Assembly (NCBI GenBank): GCA_018402345.1
Contig: JAGYIV010000007.1
Coordinates: 62,001 to 126,000, forward strand
DNA: 64,000 nt
DNA from: Terrimicrobiaceae bacterium
Lineage (GTDB): Bacteria > Verrucomicrobiota > Verrucomicrobiia > Chthoniobacterales > Terrimicrobiaceae
Direction: 5' to 3'
Shown here: one piece after another, positions 45,224-54,351 of the stretch
Numbering within the stretch: position 1 is the stretch's first letter
Layout: every line of letters starts with the position of its first letter
Position numbers and translations under genes: made by a program
Notes under the pieces: generated by a model
What the model saw: the letters and a program-made list of their open reading frames with translations, nothing else
What the model was told of the DNA's origin: nothing
Database searches by the model: none

Positions 45224-46243
45224 ATGAAATTTGTCGATGAGATCCGCGTCCATGCCAAGGCTGGTGACGGGGGCAATGGGTGCTGCAGCTTTCGCAGGGA
45301 AAAATACATTCCGCATGGTGGGCCGAATGGTGGTGATGGCGGCAAGGGCGGCGATATTGTTCTCGTTGCGGATCATGATGTGGCGAGCTTGGTGGCGCTT
45401 TTTTTTGAGCCGTTGATCCGCTCGAAGCGCGGGGCGCATGGTCAGGGAAAAGACAAGCATGGCCGCAGCTCGAAGGCGACTTATGTGCGTGTGCCAATCG
45501 GAACGGTCGTCTATCGCGCCGGTCAAGACCAGCGGGACGAGGTCGAGGAGGAACCGATTGCCGACCTCAGCGAGCCGGGCCAGGAATTTCTCCTGTGCAA
45601 AGGCGGCGACGGCGGAAAAGGAAATACCCACTTCAAATCCTCAACAAATCGCGTGCCTCGCCAGCACACCAAGGGGTATCCCGGCGAGGAGGGTTGGTTT
45701 GTTTTTGAACTCCGCACGATGGCGGATGTCGGGCTTGTGGGGTATCCAAATGCAGGAAAGTCCACACTCTTGCGCGAGGTGTCGGCGGCGAAACCCAAAG
45801 CGGCGGCTTATCCATTCACGACATTGCATCCGCTGGTGGGCGTGGTCGAATTACCCGACTACAAGCGTGCCACCATCGCCGATATTCCGGGTCTGATCGA
45901 GGGTGCCCATGAAAACCGCGGCCTTGGACATGAATTTCTCAGGCATATCGTTCGCTGCAAGACCTTGTTCTATGTCCTCGATATGGCGGGGAGCGAGGGG
46001 CGCGATCCAATCGACGACTATCAGCAGCTTCGCAAGGAGCTGAAACTTTATGATCCGACTCTGGCCAAGAAGCCGTCCTGCATCGTCGCCAACAAGATGG
46101 ATCTGGAGCAGTCAGCGGATTATTTGAAGGCGTTCAACCTCCGGTTTCCGAAACTCAAGGTCATCCCGATCAGCGCGGAGGGTCACGAGGGTCTCGAACC
46201 CTTGATTGATTATCTCCAGAAGAAGGTTCTCGGCCTTCTGTGA
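45224..46243 (+). CDS. obg: Obg-type GTPase (ribosome assembly)
   Basis: 339 residues from the ATG at 45224; the longer frame from 45191 lacks the family start 'MKFVDEIRVHAKAGDGGNGC'. The Gly-rich Obg fold (about residues 1-160: 'GGPNGGDGGKGGDIVLVAD') precedes a G domain with G1 'GYPNAGKS', switch region 'ATIADIPGLIEGAHENRGLG' and G4 'NKMD'. Obg binds the large ribosomal subunit and GTP/(p)ppGpp and is essential in most bacteria. The usual neighbours rplU and rpmA are absent; the two genes upstream are small membrane or unknown proteins. The C-terminal OCT domain is absent, which is common. Confidence 0.97.
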   Translation: MKFVDEIRVHAKAGDGGNGCCSFRREKYIPHGGPNGGDGGKGGDIVLVADHDVASLVALFFEPLIRSKRGAHGQGKDKHGRSSKATYVRVPIGTVVYRAGQDQRDEVEEEPIADLSEPGQEFLLCKGGDGGKGNTHFKSSTNRVPRQHTKGYPGEEGWFVFELRTMADVGLVGYPNAGKSTLLREVSAAKPKAAAYPFTTLHPLVGVVELPDYKRATIADIPGLIEGAHENRGLGHEFLRHIVRCKTLFYVLDMAGSEGRDPIDDYQQLRKELKLYDPTLAKKPSCIVANKMDLEQSADYLKAFNLRFPKLKVIPISAEGHEGLEPLIDYLQKKVLGLL

Positions 46244-46454
46244 ATATCTCCGTCAGGTTTCCCTTCGGCAGAGGCTGACGAGGGGCAGCCGCCGGGTTGT
46301 TCCATACTTATTCACAAGACCACATACAGGCATGATTAAACGGGATAAATATAACTTCGCATAATATATGTAACAGGTAATAAAGACGGGTGGATGCCAT
46401 TGCGGGTGAATTGATTCCTTGGAATCCCGAAAGCCCCTCCGGCTCCTGTCGTTG

Positions 46455-47015
46455 TTATGGATTGCCGGAGTCGAGAGATTCCATGATGCGAATCTCGATC
46501 TCGTAGAATGAAGACTCGATGCCTGATATCCCACCAGACACCGCAGATTGAAACCCAAGTGAATCCAAAGCCGAGTCGAACTCGCGTGACTTGGACGCTG
46601 GGATATTGACGATCCAGCGGGTGCCACCCGACTCGATGCGTTCGGGAGTGATCACAGTGCCCCCCAAATCGATCGCAACTGTTTTGACGCGCTCTCCGAG
46701 ATTTAGGCACTCGGTGCCAGTGCGGCATGTTTGCTCGAACCGAGTTGCCGTGGAACCCAATCCCGCTGGAGGCTTCCAAGAAGCATCCGCCGCATGTTCC
46801 AACACCTCACGCAGGCCCGGAGGTTCGGCGACCACCGTTTCCGTCGATTCCTGGCGCATGGCTTTCCTCATTTCAAGGAACCCCAGCACCGCCACAGCGA
46901 TCGGAAGCCCCATGGCAATGAGAATAATGATCAGAAACTGGGCAACCTTGGCATTAAAGCGAAACGGCGGTTGCTGCCCGTCGGGATGCGAAGAGTTGTT
47001 CGAATCTTTCTCCAT
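46455..47015 (-). CDS. Single-pass membrane protein of unknown function
   Basis: 186 residues. A cytoplasmic N-terminus is followed by one membrane helix (residues about 27-47, 'FLIIILIAMGLPIAVAVLGF') and a soluble region of about 140 residues with 'TVAIDLGGTVITPERIESGG'. No family recognised. It is divergent from lepA, with 99 bp between starts. The 210-bp gap to obg (46244-46454) contains a cgtcag/ctgacg inverted repeat near 46252-46282 and nothing else evident. Confidence 0.6.
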   Translation of the reverse strand: MEKDSNNSSHPDGQQPPFRFNAKVAQFLIIILIAMGLPIAVAVLGFLEMRKAMRQESTETVVAEPPGLREVLEHAADASWKPPAGLGSTATRFEQTCRTGTECLNLGERVKTVAIDLGGTVITPERIESGGTRWIVNIPASKSREFDSALDSLGFQSAVSGGISGIESSFYEIEIRIMESLDSGNP

Positions 47016-47114
47016 GGCGAAAAGCCCTAAGCACCAGAGGAGGATTTCGCCACATCAAAAAACGAACGGAGATTGACCGACACGGGACGCTGCCCGATAT
47101 TCCGCACCCTTTTC

Positions 47115-48920
47115 ATGGCCATAGAAAACACGCGCAACTTTTGCATTATCGCCCACATCGACCACGGAAAGACGACGCTTTCCGACCGGTTGCTTGAAGC
47201 GACCGGGACCATCCAGAAACGCGAATCCCAAGAGCAGTTGCTCGACGCCATGGATCTGGAGCGCGAGCGCGGCATCACGATCAAGGCCCACCCGATCGCC
47301 ATGGATTACACGGCGAAAAACGGCCGTCGCTACAAATTGAACCTCTCCGACACCCCTGGGCATGTCGATTTCTCCTACGAGGTGTCGCGATCGCTCGCCG
47401 CGTGCGAAGGCGCGCTGCTCATCATCGACGCCGCCCAAGGCGTGGAGGCGCAAACGGTGGCCAATGTCCACCTCGCCGAAAAACAAGGCCTCAAGCTCAT
47501 TCCGGTCATCAACAAAATCGACCTACCGAATGCCGACATCGACATGGCAAAGCAACAACTCGAGGACATCCTGACCATTCCCGCTGAGGAGGCGATCCTC
47601 GCCAGCGCCAAGGCGGGGATCGGCATCGAGGAGATTCTCGAGGCCATCGTCGAGCGCATCCCTCATCCCACAGGCAAGCCCGAGGCTCGTCTCCGCGCAC
47701 TCACGTTCGACTCGTATTTCGACACCTACCGCGGCGTCGTCATTTACACCCGCGTCATGGAAGGCACCGTGAAGGCCGGCGATCCGGTCAAACTGATGGC
47801 CACGAACTCGAACTACGAGGTCAAGGAGGTCGGCGTCTTCAAGCCCCAGCAGCCGAAATTTTTTGCCAGGGAACAACTCATCGCCGGCGACATCGGCTAT
47901 GTCATTGCCAACATCAAGACCTCCACCGAGGTGAAGGTCGGCGACACCCTCACAAGTGCCCGCCAGCCCGCAGACCAGCCCCTGCCGGGCTTCCAGGTTG
48001 TCCAACCCATGGTCTTCAGCGGCATTTATCCCATCAATACTGCCGACTTCGAGCGCCTCAAGGCCGCTATGGCGAAACTCCAACTCAACGATGCAGCCTT
48101 CCAATACATGGCCGAATCCAGCATCGCTCTCGGGTTCGGCTTCCGGTGCGGGTTTCTCGGCCTCCTCCACATGGAGATCATCCTTGAGCGCCTGCGCCGA
48201 GAGTTCGACATGGACATCATCGCCACCTACCCCTCGGTCATCTATGAGGTTCTGCGCACGAACGGCGAGGTCCTCCGCATCGACAATCCCGACCAACTTC
48301 CCGACCCGAGTGTCATCGAGGAAATCCGAGAGCCTATGGTGCGGTGCTTCGTGATGGTTCCCAACGAATACATCTCGCCCATCCTCCAGCTCGTTATGGA
48401 AAAGCGAGGCGAAGTCAGCAACACCGAGTCCATCGACACCAAGCGCGTCATGCTCACCACGGAATTGCCGCTCAATGAAATCCTCGTCGATTTCGTGGAC
48501 AAAATGAAATCCATCACCCGCGGTTACGGTTCCATGAACTACGAGCAGGCCGGTTACAAACCCGCGAAGCTCGTGAAACTCGAAATGCTCGTCAATAACG
48601 AGCCGGTGGATGCCTTTTCCTCGATCGTGCACCGCGAGAAGGCCGAGTCCCGCGGCCGCGCCCTCGCAGCGAAACTCAAGGAAGTGATCCCGCAGCAACT
48701 CTACCAAGTGGCCATCCAAGCCGCCATCGGCGGAAAAATCATCGCGCGCGAAAGCGTCAGCGCCATGCGCAAAAACGTGACCGCGAAATGCTACGGTGGC
48801 GACATCACCCGCAAACGCAAACTCCTCGAGAAGCAAAAGGAAGGCAAAAAACGCATGAAAGCCGTCGGCACGGTGAATATCCCCCAAGAGGCGTTCGTGC
48901 AGGTTCTGCGGACCAGTTGA
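47115..48920 (+). CDS. lepA: Translation elongation factor 4 (LepA)
   Basis: 601 residues from the ATG at 47115 ('MAIENTRNFCIIAHIDHGKT'); an upstream in-frame ATG at 47073 adds residues not seen in the family. G1 'AHIDHGKT', G2 'RGITIKA', G3 'DTPGH' and G4 'NKID' are intact, and the C-terminal LepA domain has 'YGGDITRKRKLLEKQKEGKK' and 'QEAFVQVLR'. The GTPase acts on stalled or assembling ribosomes. The signal peptidase gene follows 26 bp later, the same pairing as lepA-lepB in many bacteria. Confidence 0.98.
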   Translation: MAIENTRNFCIIAHIDHGKTTLSDRLLEATGTIQKRESQEQLLDAMDLERERGITIKAHPIAMDYTAKNGRRYKLNLSDTPGHVDFSYEVSRSLAACEGALLIIDAAQGVEAQTVANVHLAEKQGLKLIPVINKIDLPNADIDMAKQQLEDILTIPAEEAILASAKAGIGIEEILEAIVERIPHPTGKPEARLRALTFDSYFDTYRGVVIYTRVMEGTVKAGDPVKLMATNSNYEVKEVGVFKPQQPKFFAREQLIAGDIGYVIANIKTSTEVKVGDTLTSARQPADQPLPGFQVVQPMVFSGIYPINTADFERLKAAMAKLQLNDAAFQYMAESSIALGFGFRCGFLGLLHMEIILERLRREFDMDIIATYPSVIYEVLRTNGEVLRIDNPDQLPDPSVIEEIREPMVRCFVMVPNEYISPILQLVMEKRGEVSNTESIDTKRVMLTTELPLNEILVDFVDKMKSITRGYGSMNYEQAGYKPAKLVKLEMLVNNEPVDAFSSIVHREKAESRGRALAAKLKEVIPQQLYQVAIQAAIGGKIIARESVSAMRKNVTAKCYGGDITRKRKLLEKQKEGKKRMKAVGTVNIPQEAFVQVLRTS

Positions 48921-48946
48921 CCCGACTCCCCCACCCTTTTCACGGC

Positions 48947-50068
48947 ATGTTCTTTTTCACTCCGAGATACATCAAAGAGGCCAAGCACTTCCTGCATGGA
49001 GCGCGCAAATTTCTCGCCTACAAGAAAGACATCCTCACCGACGCCCACCGCCGCGATCTCGAGGGTCTCATCGACGCTCTGAAATCAGCCATCCGCTCCC
49101 GCGACCAGAAAGCGATCGACCGAGTCATCCACTCTATCAACACCCTCGTCGACCGCGCCATCCCACCCGCCAAGCACGCATGGATTCGTGAAAACGTGGA
49201 AGTCATCCTTGTGGCGATCGTGATTGCCGCCGGCGTGAAAGCCTACCTGCTGCAACCCTTCCGCATCCCCACCGGTTCGATGCAGCCCACGCTCTACGGT
49301 ATCGTGGGAGTGCCCACCGACACGCCTCCGCCGAACATCCTCGTCCGAGCCTTCGATCTTGTTGTCCGCGGACGCCACCACTTCGACCTGCGCGCGTCGG
49401 CGACCGATGTCGTGACCTCGCTTCAGGAGAAGACGTATCTGAACTTTTTCACCTTCACCACGATCCGATTCCGCAATTCCTCCCATACACTTTTTGTCCC
49501 GCGCGATCCGCTCATGCGCTATTTCCATGTCGTGCCAGGTCGCGAATACAGCGCCGGCGAAGTCATCGCCCGAGGCCACATGGACACCGGCGACCAGATC
49601 TTCGTCGACAAACTCAGCTATAACTTCGTCAAACCTGACTTGGGGGATGTCTTCGTGTTCAAGACCACCGGCATCCGCGAAATCGAAGACGGCCTTGATC
49701 CCGCCATGGGCTCCCAGCATTACATCAAACGCCTCTGCGGCCTCCCCGGGCAGACCTTGCGCATCGCCCCGCCGAAGCTGTTCATCGACGGCAAAACCCC
49801 AGGCCTGTTCGTGCTTCAGCGCATCATGAGCTTGAAGGACGGCTACCAAGGCTTCTCGAACAACGGCCGCAACGGCCCGCCCTTCCGCTTTCTTGGCTCT
49901 CCCCAAGCCACCTTCACCGTGCCTGTATCCACATACTTCGCCCTCGGAGACAACAGCTACCACTCGCGCGACAGTCGCGATTGGGGCGGCGTGCCAGAGC
50001 GCAACGTCGCCGGACGCGGACTTCTCGTCTACTGGCCGTTCAGCGAACGCTGGGGCTTGATTCGCTAA
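48947..50068 (+). CDS. lepB: Signal peptidase I
   Basis: 373 residues from the ATG at 48947. One membrane helix (about residues 84-102) is followed by the catalytic segment 'FRIPTGSMQPTL' with Ser111 and 'SQHYIKRLCGLPG' with Lys261, the Ser/Lys pair of type I signal peptidases, and the late motif 'FALGDNSYHSRDSRDWG'. A large insert lies between the Ser and Lys boxes, and the 80-residue N-terminal helical extension is longer than in E. coli. It cleaves signal peptides of exported proteins such as the sulfatases here. Likely co-transcribed with lepA. Confidence 0.95.
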   Translation: MFFFTPRYIKEAKHFLHGARKFLAYKKDILTDAHRRDLEGLIDALKSAIRSRDQKAIDRVIHSINTLVDRAIPPAKHAWIRENVEVILVAIVIAAGVKAYLLQPFRIPTGSMQPTLYGIVGVPTDTPPPNILVRAFDLVVRGRHHFDLRASATDVVTSLQEKTYLNFFTFTTIRFRNSSHTLFVPRDPLMRYFHVVPGREYSAGEVIARGHMDTGDQIFVDKLSYNFVKPDLGDVFVFKTTGIREIEDGLDPAMGSQHYIKRLCGLPGQTLRIAPPKLFIDGKTPGLFVLQRIMSLKDGYQGFSNNGRNGPPFRFLGSPQATFTVPVSTYFALGDNSYHSRDSRDWGGVPERNVAGRGLLVYWPFSERWGLIR

Positions 50069-50119
50069 AATCCGTCACCAACCACGGCACGGTAATGGTT
50101 CAGAAAAACCGTTGCCTTT

Positions 50120-50422
50120 TCAGTAACGCAGGTCGGATTTGCGCACAAAGCCGACCCGCCCGTTTTCAGTCCGCACCTTTACCCAGTCCCCCTCCTCATC
50201 GAGCACTTGGAGACGAACATCGTTCAGGATTTGCATCATCAAAAGCGAACTGGGCTTCGGCAGGCCGCGCAACTCGGTGTATCCCGAGAGGCTCATGACC
50301 GTGCCTTGGCGCACCACCGCTGGGGGCTTTGCGCTCTCTTCCCGCGCCAAGTTGATGACATACAGGCCGAGAAAAACACTCCCGGCCGCGAGGAGAACCA
50401 AGATGAGTTGTTTGATGTTCAT
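50120..50422 (-). CDS. Membrane-anchored SH3-like domain protein
   Basis: 100 residues from the ATG at 50422, where a single N-terminal helix ('QLILVLLAAGSVFLGLYVI') begins; the longer frame to 50503 adds a hydrophilic leader that looks untranslated. The C-terminus has 'VRLQVLDEEGDWVKVRTENG' and 'GFVRKSDLRY', typical of bacterial SH3 repeats that often bind cell wall. Function unknown. The gene lies between lepB and tRNA-Val. Confidence 0.7.
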   Translation of the reverse strand: MNIKQLILVLLAAGSVFLGLYVINLAREESAKPPAVVRQGTVMSLSGYTELRGLPKPSSLLMMQILNDVRLQVLDEEGDWVKVRTENGRVGFVRKSDLRY

Positions 50423-50538
50423 GGGGTGGAACCTTTCAAAATATAGACGCCTGACTTCATTCCGAACAGCTCTTAACGTTTTGCCACAGCCGCCAAAACG
50501 CAACTCAATTTTTCAGCCTCAGACGGGAAGGGAAAAAG

Positions 50539-50613
50539 TGGTGCGCGATGCAGGGTTCGAACCTGCGACTTCTTGCGTGTGAAGCAAGCGCTCTACCACT
50601 GAGCTAATCGCGC
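50539..50613 (-). tRNA. tRNA-Val (anticodon CAC)
   Basis: 75 nt with encoded CCA. The acceptor stem GCGCGAT/ATCGCGC, the D arm 'TTAGCTCAGTGGTAGAGC', the anticodon stem CTTGC/GCAAG around TTCACAC and the T arm GCAGGTTCGAACCCTGC are all intact. Confidence 0.96.
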
Positions 50614-50700
50614 AAATCAACGGGTTGCCACGCATGGGCAGCGCCATCGAATGCTGTTTTGTAACCCCGCCCCCGCTTGAAGACAAGCCGCGAATCGGCG

Positions 50701-51858
50701 TCAGTTGACTTTTCGGCGCAACACGCCAGCCACGCGGGCCATCTCCTCCTCCGTGTTGTAGAAGTGCGGACTGAAGCGCAACCACTGCTCACCGGCGCGC
50801 GTTGTTCTGAGCGAGGCGGTGATCCCCTCCCCTTCCAGAGCCGCAAAAAATTCGGCTGACGGCGTTGATGGATGCCTCGCCGTGAGGATTCCCGAGCGCA
50901 TCGGATCTTCGGCGCCAGGCGAGAGAAATTCGAACCCCGCTTCGCGAAGTTGCGATTCCAAAAAATCCCGCGCCCGCAGGATGGCTGACTGGACGTTTTC
51001 CAACCCGCATTCCTCGAGCATTCCGAGACTCGCCTTCATGCCATACATGCCGATGATGTTCAGCACACCGGGTTCGTAGCGCCTCGCCGTCGGCTCGAAC
51101 ACAATCTCCCGCTGGGCGATAAAATCCGGCGACTTCACATTCCAAGCCCCAAGCAACGTCGGGCGGCATGTCTCGAAGTGACGCCGCGCCACATACACAA
51201 TGCCAATCGCCAGCGGGCCAAGCATCCACTTGTGGGCATCGGCGCTCAGGAAATCCACGTGCCTTACACTCAGCGGCGCCGCACCCACCGTCTGGATCGC
51301 ATCAAGAGAAAACAACACCCCCCGCTCATGCAGCAGGCTTCCGATCGCATCGACATCGATCCGGCGTCCGCTCAGAAAATGGCAGGACGCCAAGGCAACA
51401 AGGCGCGTGCGCGGCGACAACGATGCCGCCACCAGTTCGGGCGTGATCGCTCCCGTGATTTTCGGTTCGAGATATTTCACCACCACCCCGCGGGAAGCCA
51501 GTGCCGCCCATGGATACACATTCGACGGGTAATCATCCCCGTAACAAACCACCTCGTCACCCGGTTCCCACTCGATGCCGTTTGCAAATAGGCTTAAGCC
51601 GAGGGATGTCGGCCCGAGCAATGCGATCTCGTCAGCCTCCGCGCCGATCACCCTCGCGCAAAGCGCACGGGTATTCGTCACATCACGCAGCACATCGCCG
51701 AACTCCTGGTGCCGCACACAACTTGCCTCGGCGTGCGCCTGCATCGCATCCGCCGCGCAGCGCGGCAGCACCGTCACTCCTGCATGCGCCAGGAAGATAC
51801 CCTGCTCCACCACCGGAAACGCCGCGCACCGCGCCGCCTCGTCGCGAAAAATGCTCAC
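50701..51858 (-). CDS. Class V aminotransferase / cysteine desulfurase-like PLP enzyme
   Basis: 385 residues. The fold-type-I motifs are 'FLAHAGVTVLPRCAADAMQ', 'GDEVVCYGDDYPSNVYPW', 'LFSLDAIQTVGA' and the PLP-Lys in 'FLSADAHKWMLGP' (Lys210). The middle has 'ALASCHFLSGRRIDVDAIG', usual for the group. A Cys loop like that of group II SufS is not evident, so a desulfurase role for the suf operon is uncertain. It is coupled by a 4-bp overlap to the RelE-like gene upstream. Confidence 0.83.
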   Translation of the reverse strand: MSIFRDEAARCAAFPVVEQGIFLAHAGVTVLPRCAADAMQAHAEASCVRHQEFGDVLRDVTNTRALCARVIGAEADEIALLGPTSLGLSLFANGIEWEPGDEVVCYGDDYPSNVYPWAALASRGVVVKYLEPKITGAITPELVAASLSPRTRLVALASCHFLSGRRIDVDAIGSLLHERGVLFSLDAIQTVGAAPLSVRHVDFLSADAHKWMLGPLAIGIVYVARRHFETCRPTLLGAWNVKSPDFIAQREIVFEPTARRYEPGVLNIIGMYGMKASLGMLEECGLENVQSAILRARDFLESQLREAGFEFLSPGAEDPMRSGILTARHPSTPSAEFFAALEGEGITASLRTTRAGEQWLRFSPHFYNTEEEMARVAGVLRRKVN

Positions 51859-52217
51859 TTCCGTGCCTCCTCGGCCTCATGGATCAATTTCCAGAAATCA
51901 TTCGTCTTCGCCAACCCGCCATCCTCCTCATCAAGCGGCAAGTTCGATCGAAAAAGAAAATCCCGGATCGTGTTTTTGTGGAGCACTCGGTGGATCAACA
52001 AACCCTCGGCGTGATTCTCGAAATAGATGCGATAGTCCTTCGCGCGGTAGCGGTGAAGCGTGCGTCCGTCGCGCGAGACCTTGCCGAAATGCTCGCCGTC
52101 CAGCGACTCGAGGTCCCCGGGCAGAAATTGAAACTCGGCGAGCAACTCCAGTTGCAGCGTCTTCGGAAGCGCCGCCATTTCCGCAGCACTCAGTTCGTTG
52201 AAGATGACTTGAAACAC
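51855..52217 (-). CDS. RelE-like protein without an adjacent antitoxin
   Basis: 120 residues. The stretch 'LHRYRAKDYRIYFENH' and 'LLIHRVLHKNTIRDFLFR' resembles RelE/ParE toxins, where 'R..DYRI.Y' and 'HR....Y' mark the fold. No antitoxin gene is next to it; instead it is coupled (ATGA) to the PLP enzyme. It could be an orphan toxin or a domesticated protein. Confidence in the fold is moderate. Confidence 0.55.
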   Translation of the reverse strand: MFQVIFNELSAAEMAALPKTLQLELLAEFQFLPGDLESLDGEHFGKVSRDGRTLHRYRAKDYRIYFENHAEGLLIHRVLHKNTIRDFLFRSNLPLDEEDGGLAKTNDFWKLIHEAEEARK

Positions 52218-52320
52218 GCCACGAAGATACGCGCCCTGGACTCACGATTGGCAAGACGCGAATTCAAGCAAGCCACGGCGGTTGACCATGCCGCTGGTGC
52301 CCCCTATTTAAAAATCACCC

Positions 52321-52956
52321 ATGACCTTCGACCTCTCCACCCGCCGCCTCTATGGCATTCTCGACCTCGGATACGTGACACCCGAAAATGCCGCACCCAC
52401 CGCGTTGGCCATGCTCGAAGGCGGTGTTCAGTTCCTCCAACTCCGCGCCAAAAACACCGCCAAATCCGACATCCCGGCCATCGCCCGCCCATTGGCTGCT
52501 CTCTGCCGCGACCACGCCGTGCCGTTTATCTTGAACGACCACCCCGACCTCGTTTCGCAAGTCGGGGCGGATGGAGCCCATGTCGGCCAAGACGACATGA
52601 GTGTGGCCGAAGCCCGCGCCCTCGCTGGCCCAGGCAAAATCATCGGCCTCTCGACCCACAGCCTCGCCCAAGCTCGCGCCGCTGTTCCTCAGTCCCCTGA
52701 CTACATCGGCTTCGGTCCACTCTTCGCCACCCCCACAAAACCAGACTACACACCCATCGGCACCTCAGACATCCAAGCCGTTCACGAAAGCATCCCGCTC
52801 CCCATCTTCTGCATCGGCGGCATCAAAAGCGAAAACCTCCCCTCCGTTTTAAATCAAGGCGCCCGCCGAGTCGTCATCGTCTCCGGCATCCTCCAAGCCC
52901 CCGACATCCGCTCCTACTGCCGCGAGTGTCTTGAGCTGATCGAGCAAGCCAACTGA
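52321..52956 (+). CDS. thiE: Thiamine-phosphate synthase
   Basis: 211 residues. All ThiE landmarks are visible: 'GGVQFLQLRAKN', 'LNDHPDLVSQVGADGAHVGQ' (start of the phosphate-binding region), 'GLSTHSLAQ', 'YIGFGPLFATPTKPDY' and 'CIGGI'. It joins the pyrimidine and thiazole parts of thiamine. The gene stands alone between the RelE-like gene and the flagellin on the opposite strands. I saw no TPP riboswitch in the 100 bp upstream. Confidence 0.93.
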   Translation: MTFDLSTRRLYGILDLGYVTPENAAPTALAMLEGGVQFLQLRAKNTAKSDIPAIARPLAALCRDHAVPFILNDHPDLVSQVGADGAHVGQDDMSVAEARALAGPGKIIGLSTHSLAQARAAVPQSPDYIGFGPLFATPTKPDYTPIGTSDIQAVHESIPLPIFCIGGIKSENLPSVLNQGARRVVIVSGILQAPDIRSYCRECLELIEQAN

Positions 52957-52992
52957 GCAGCGGCCGCAAATCTCCTCGCGACACGTCTGCTC

Positions 52993-54169
52993 TCACTCAA
53001 GCAACCGGAGCACACTTCGCGAGTCGACACGCTGCATCGCAAGCAACGCCGACCCCGCCTCAATGAAAACTTTCGTCTTGGCCAAATCAGCACTCGCCCG
53101 CGCAATATCCGTGTCCTGAATCACGCTCAACGCAGCCTCCCGATTTTGCTTGTTCGTGGAGTTCATCGCCGAAGCGATCTGGAGTTGGTTTTTCTCGGCA
53201 CCGTTGATGGCGCGAGCTTGGGCGATGTTTTGGAGGGATACGAGAAGATCAGAATGTTCGACATCCTTTATACTGATCGGGGACCTCTCAAAAATGTAGC
53301 CGTAAGCCAAACCACTTGAGTTATGAGTATCAAGCCAGGATGCCAAACCAGGCGGAGCATAAACATAATCAGTAAACCAACTTAGGTTGTCATCGTTGAA
53401 TGGATTCCAAAACTCAAAATCCCACGGCGTTCCATCAACCCATTCGAATGTCCCTTCGACTCTTTCATCAGTTCCCCCAAGCCAGGTCCAACCCTTTGTT
53501 GCACCAGCAACCAAAGGCTTGATTAAATCCCACTCCTCTTGGGATCCTACTGTTGCCAAGTGCCCTCCTCTGGACTCGGCATCAGATTTGGCTTGTTGCC
53601 AAGTGTATTTTCTATCGTCAATCAATTCATATTCCGATTCACCCGCGACATTTAACACATCACCCACAAAAAGATTTTCAGATATAGGCCTGTTGATTTG
53701 TAAATCGGAACCTGTCTCTCCCATAGCAATTGATAGTGGTTCCTCACCAGACGATGGACTGAATAGGACGGTGCCATTGAACGATTCAGCCTTGAGCACC
53801 TCCAAATGCTCCTGCAACGCCACATATTCTGTCTGATAAAGCGCGACATCGTCGCTCGACTTCGTGACATCATCCGAGAGTGTCTTGAGTTCGGCCATCA
53901 CGCTCCAACGCCTGCCCCATTTTTGCAAGCACCCCATCCTGCACCTGCAAAAAGGAGATCGCGTTTTGAATGTTTTTTTCAAACGCCTCCGCAGAGCGGA
54001 TCGAGACGGACATTTTCGTTGCCATCGATAAGCCCGACGGATCGTCCTTTGCAGAATTGATGCGTTTCCCAGAGGAAATCCTCTCCAGCGTCTGGGCGTG
54101 GCGATTCAGGGACAACCTCAAGTTGTCCGCAACCACACTTGCCGCGACCATGCTGCTTCCAACAATCAT
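52993..54169 (-). CDS. Flagellin with an inserted C-type-lectin-like domain (one frameshift)
   Basis: 391 residues after removing one base at about 53899-53902; before it the frame from 54169 ends falsely after 'MGQALERDGRTQ', and the adjacent frame continues 'MAELKTLSDDVTKSS'. Residues 1-130 are flagellin D0/D1 ('LERISSGKRINSAKDDPSG') and residues about 300-391 are the C-terminal D1/D0 ('DTDIARASADLAKTKVF', 'AGSALLAMQ'). Between them, at about residues 178-295, is a C-type-lectin-like domain: 'YTWQQAKSDAESRGGHLATV', 'TWLGGTDERVEGTFEWVDG', 'FWNPFNDDNLSWF' and 'GYIFE'. It has no cysteines, as in many bacterial lectin folds. Exposed on the filament, the domain could bind sugars. No other flagellar gene is in the window. 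Confidence 0.85.
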
Positions 54170-54351
54170 CCGTGATTGAGTTTGTTAAGGATTTGCATCA
54201 CCTCACACACGGGTCAACATAATTATCCACCCTTGATCAGCAAAAACATCGGTGAAGCAATTTGCCCAATGATTTTTCCCACACCCTCCATGAGCAGCAT
54301 CCACAAGACCCTCCAAGCGCCATCGCAACATTCTTTCCTACAATCTACCGC

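Noticed and set aside
46351-46363. Sequence ataacttcgcata, one base off a loxP arm
   Set aside because: No second inverted arm or spacer follows, and no Cre-like recombinase is in the window. Chance similarity.
52218-52320. TPP riboswitch before thiE
   Set aside because: The stretch is only about 100 bp and lacks the conserved CUGAGA and ACCUGA-type elements.
52993-54169. Possible diversity-generating retroelement acting on the lectin-like domain
   Set aside because: C-type-lectin folds are common DGR targets, but there is no reverse transcriptase gene or template/variable repeat pair in the window.
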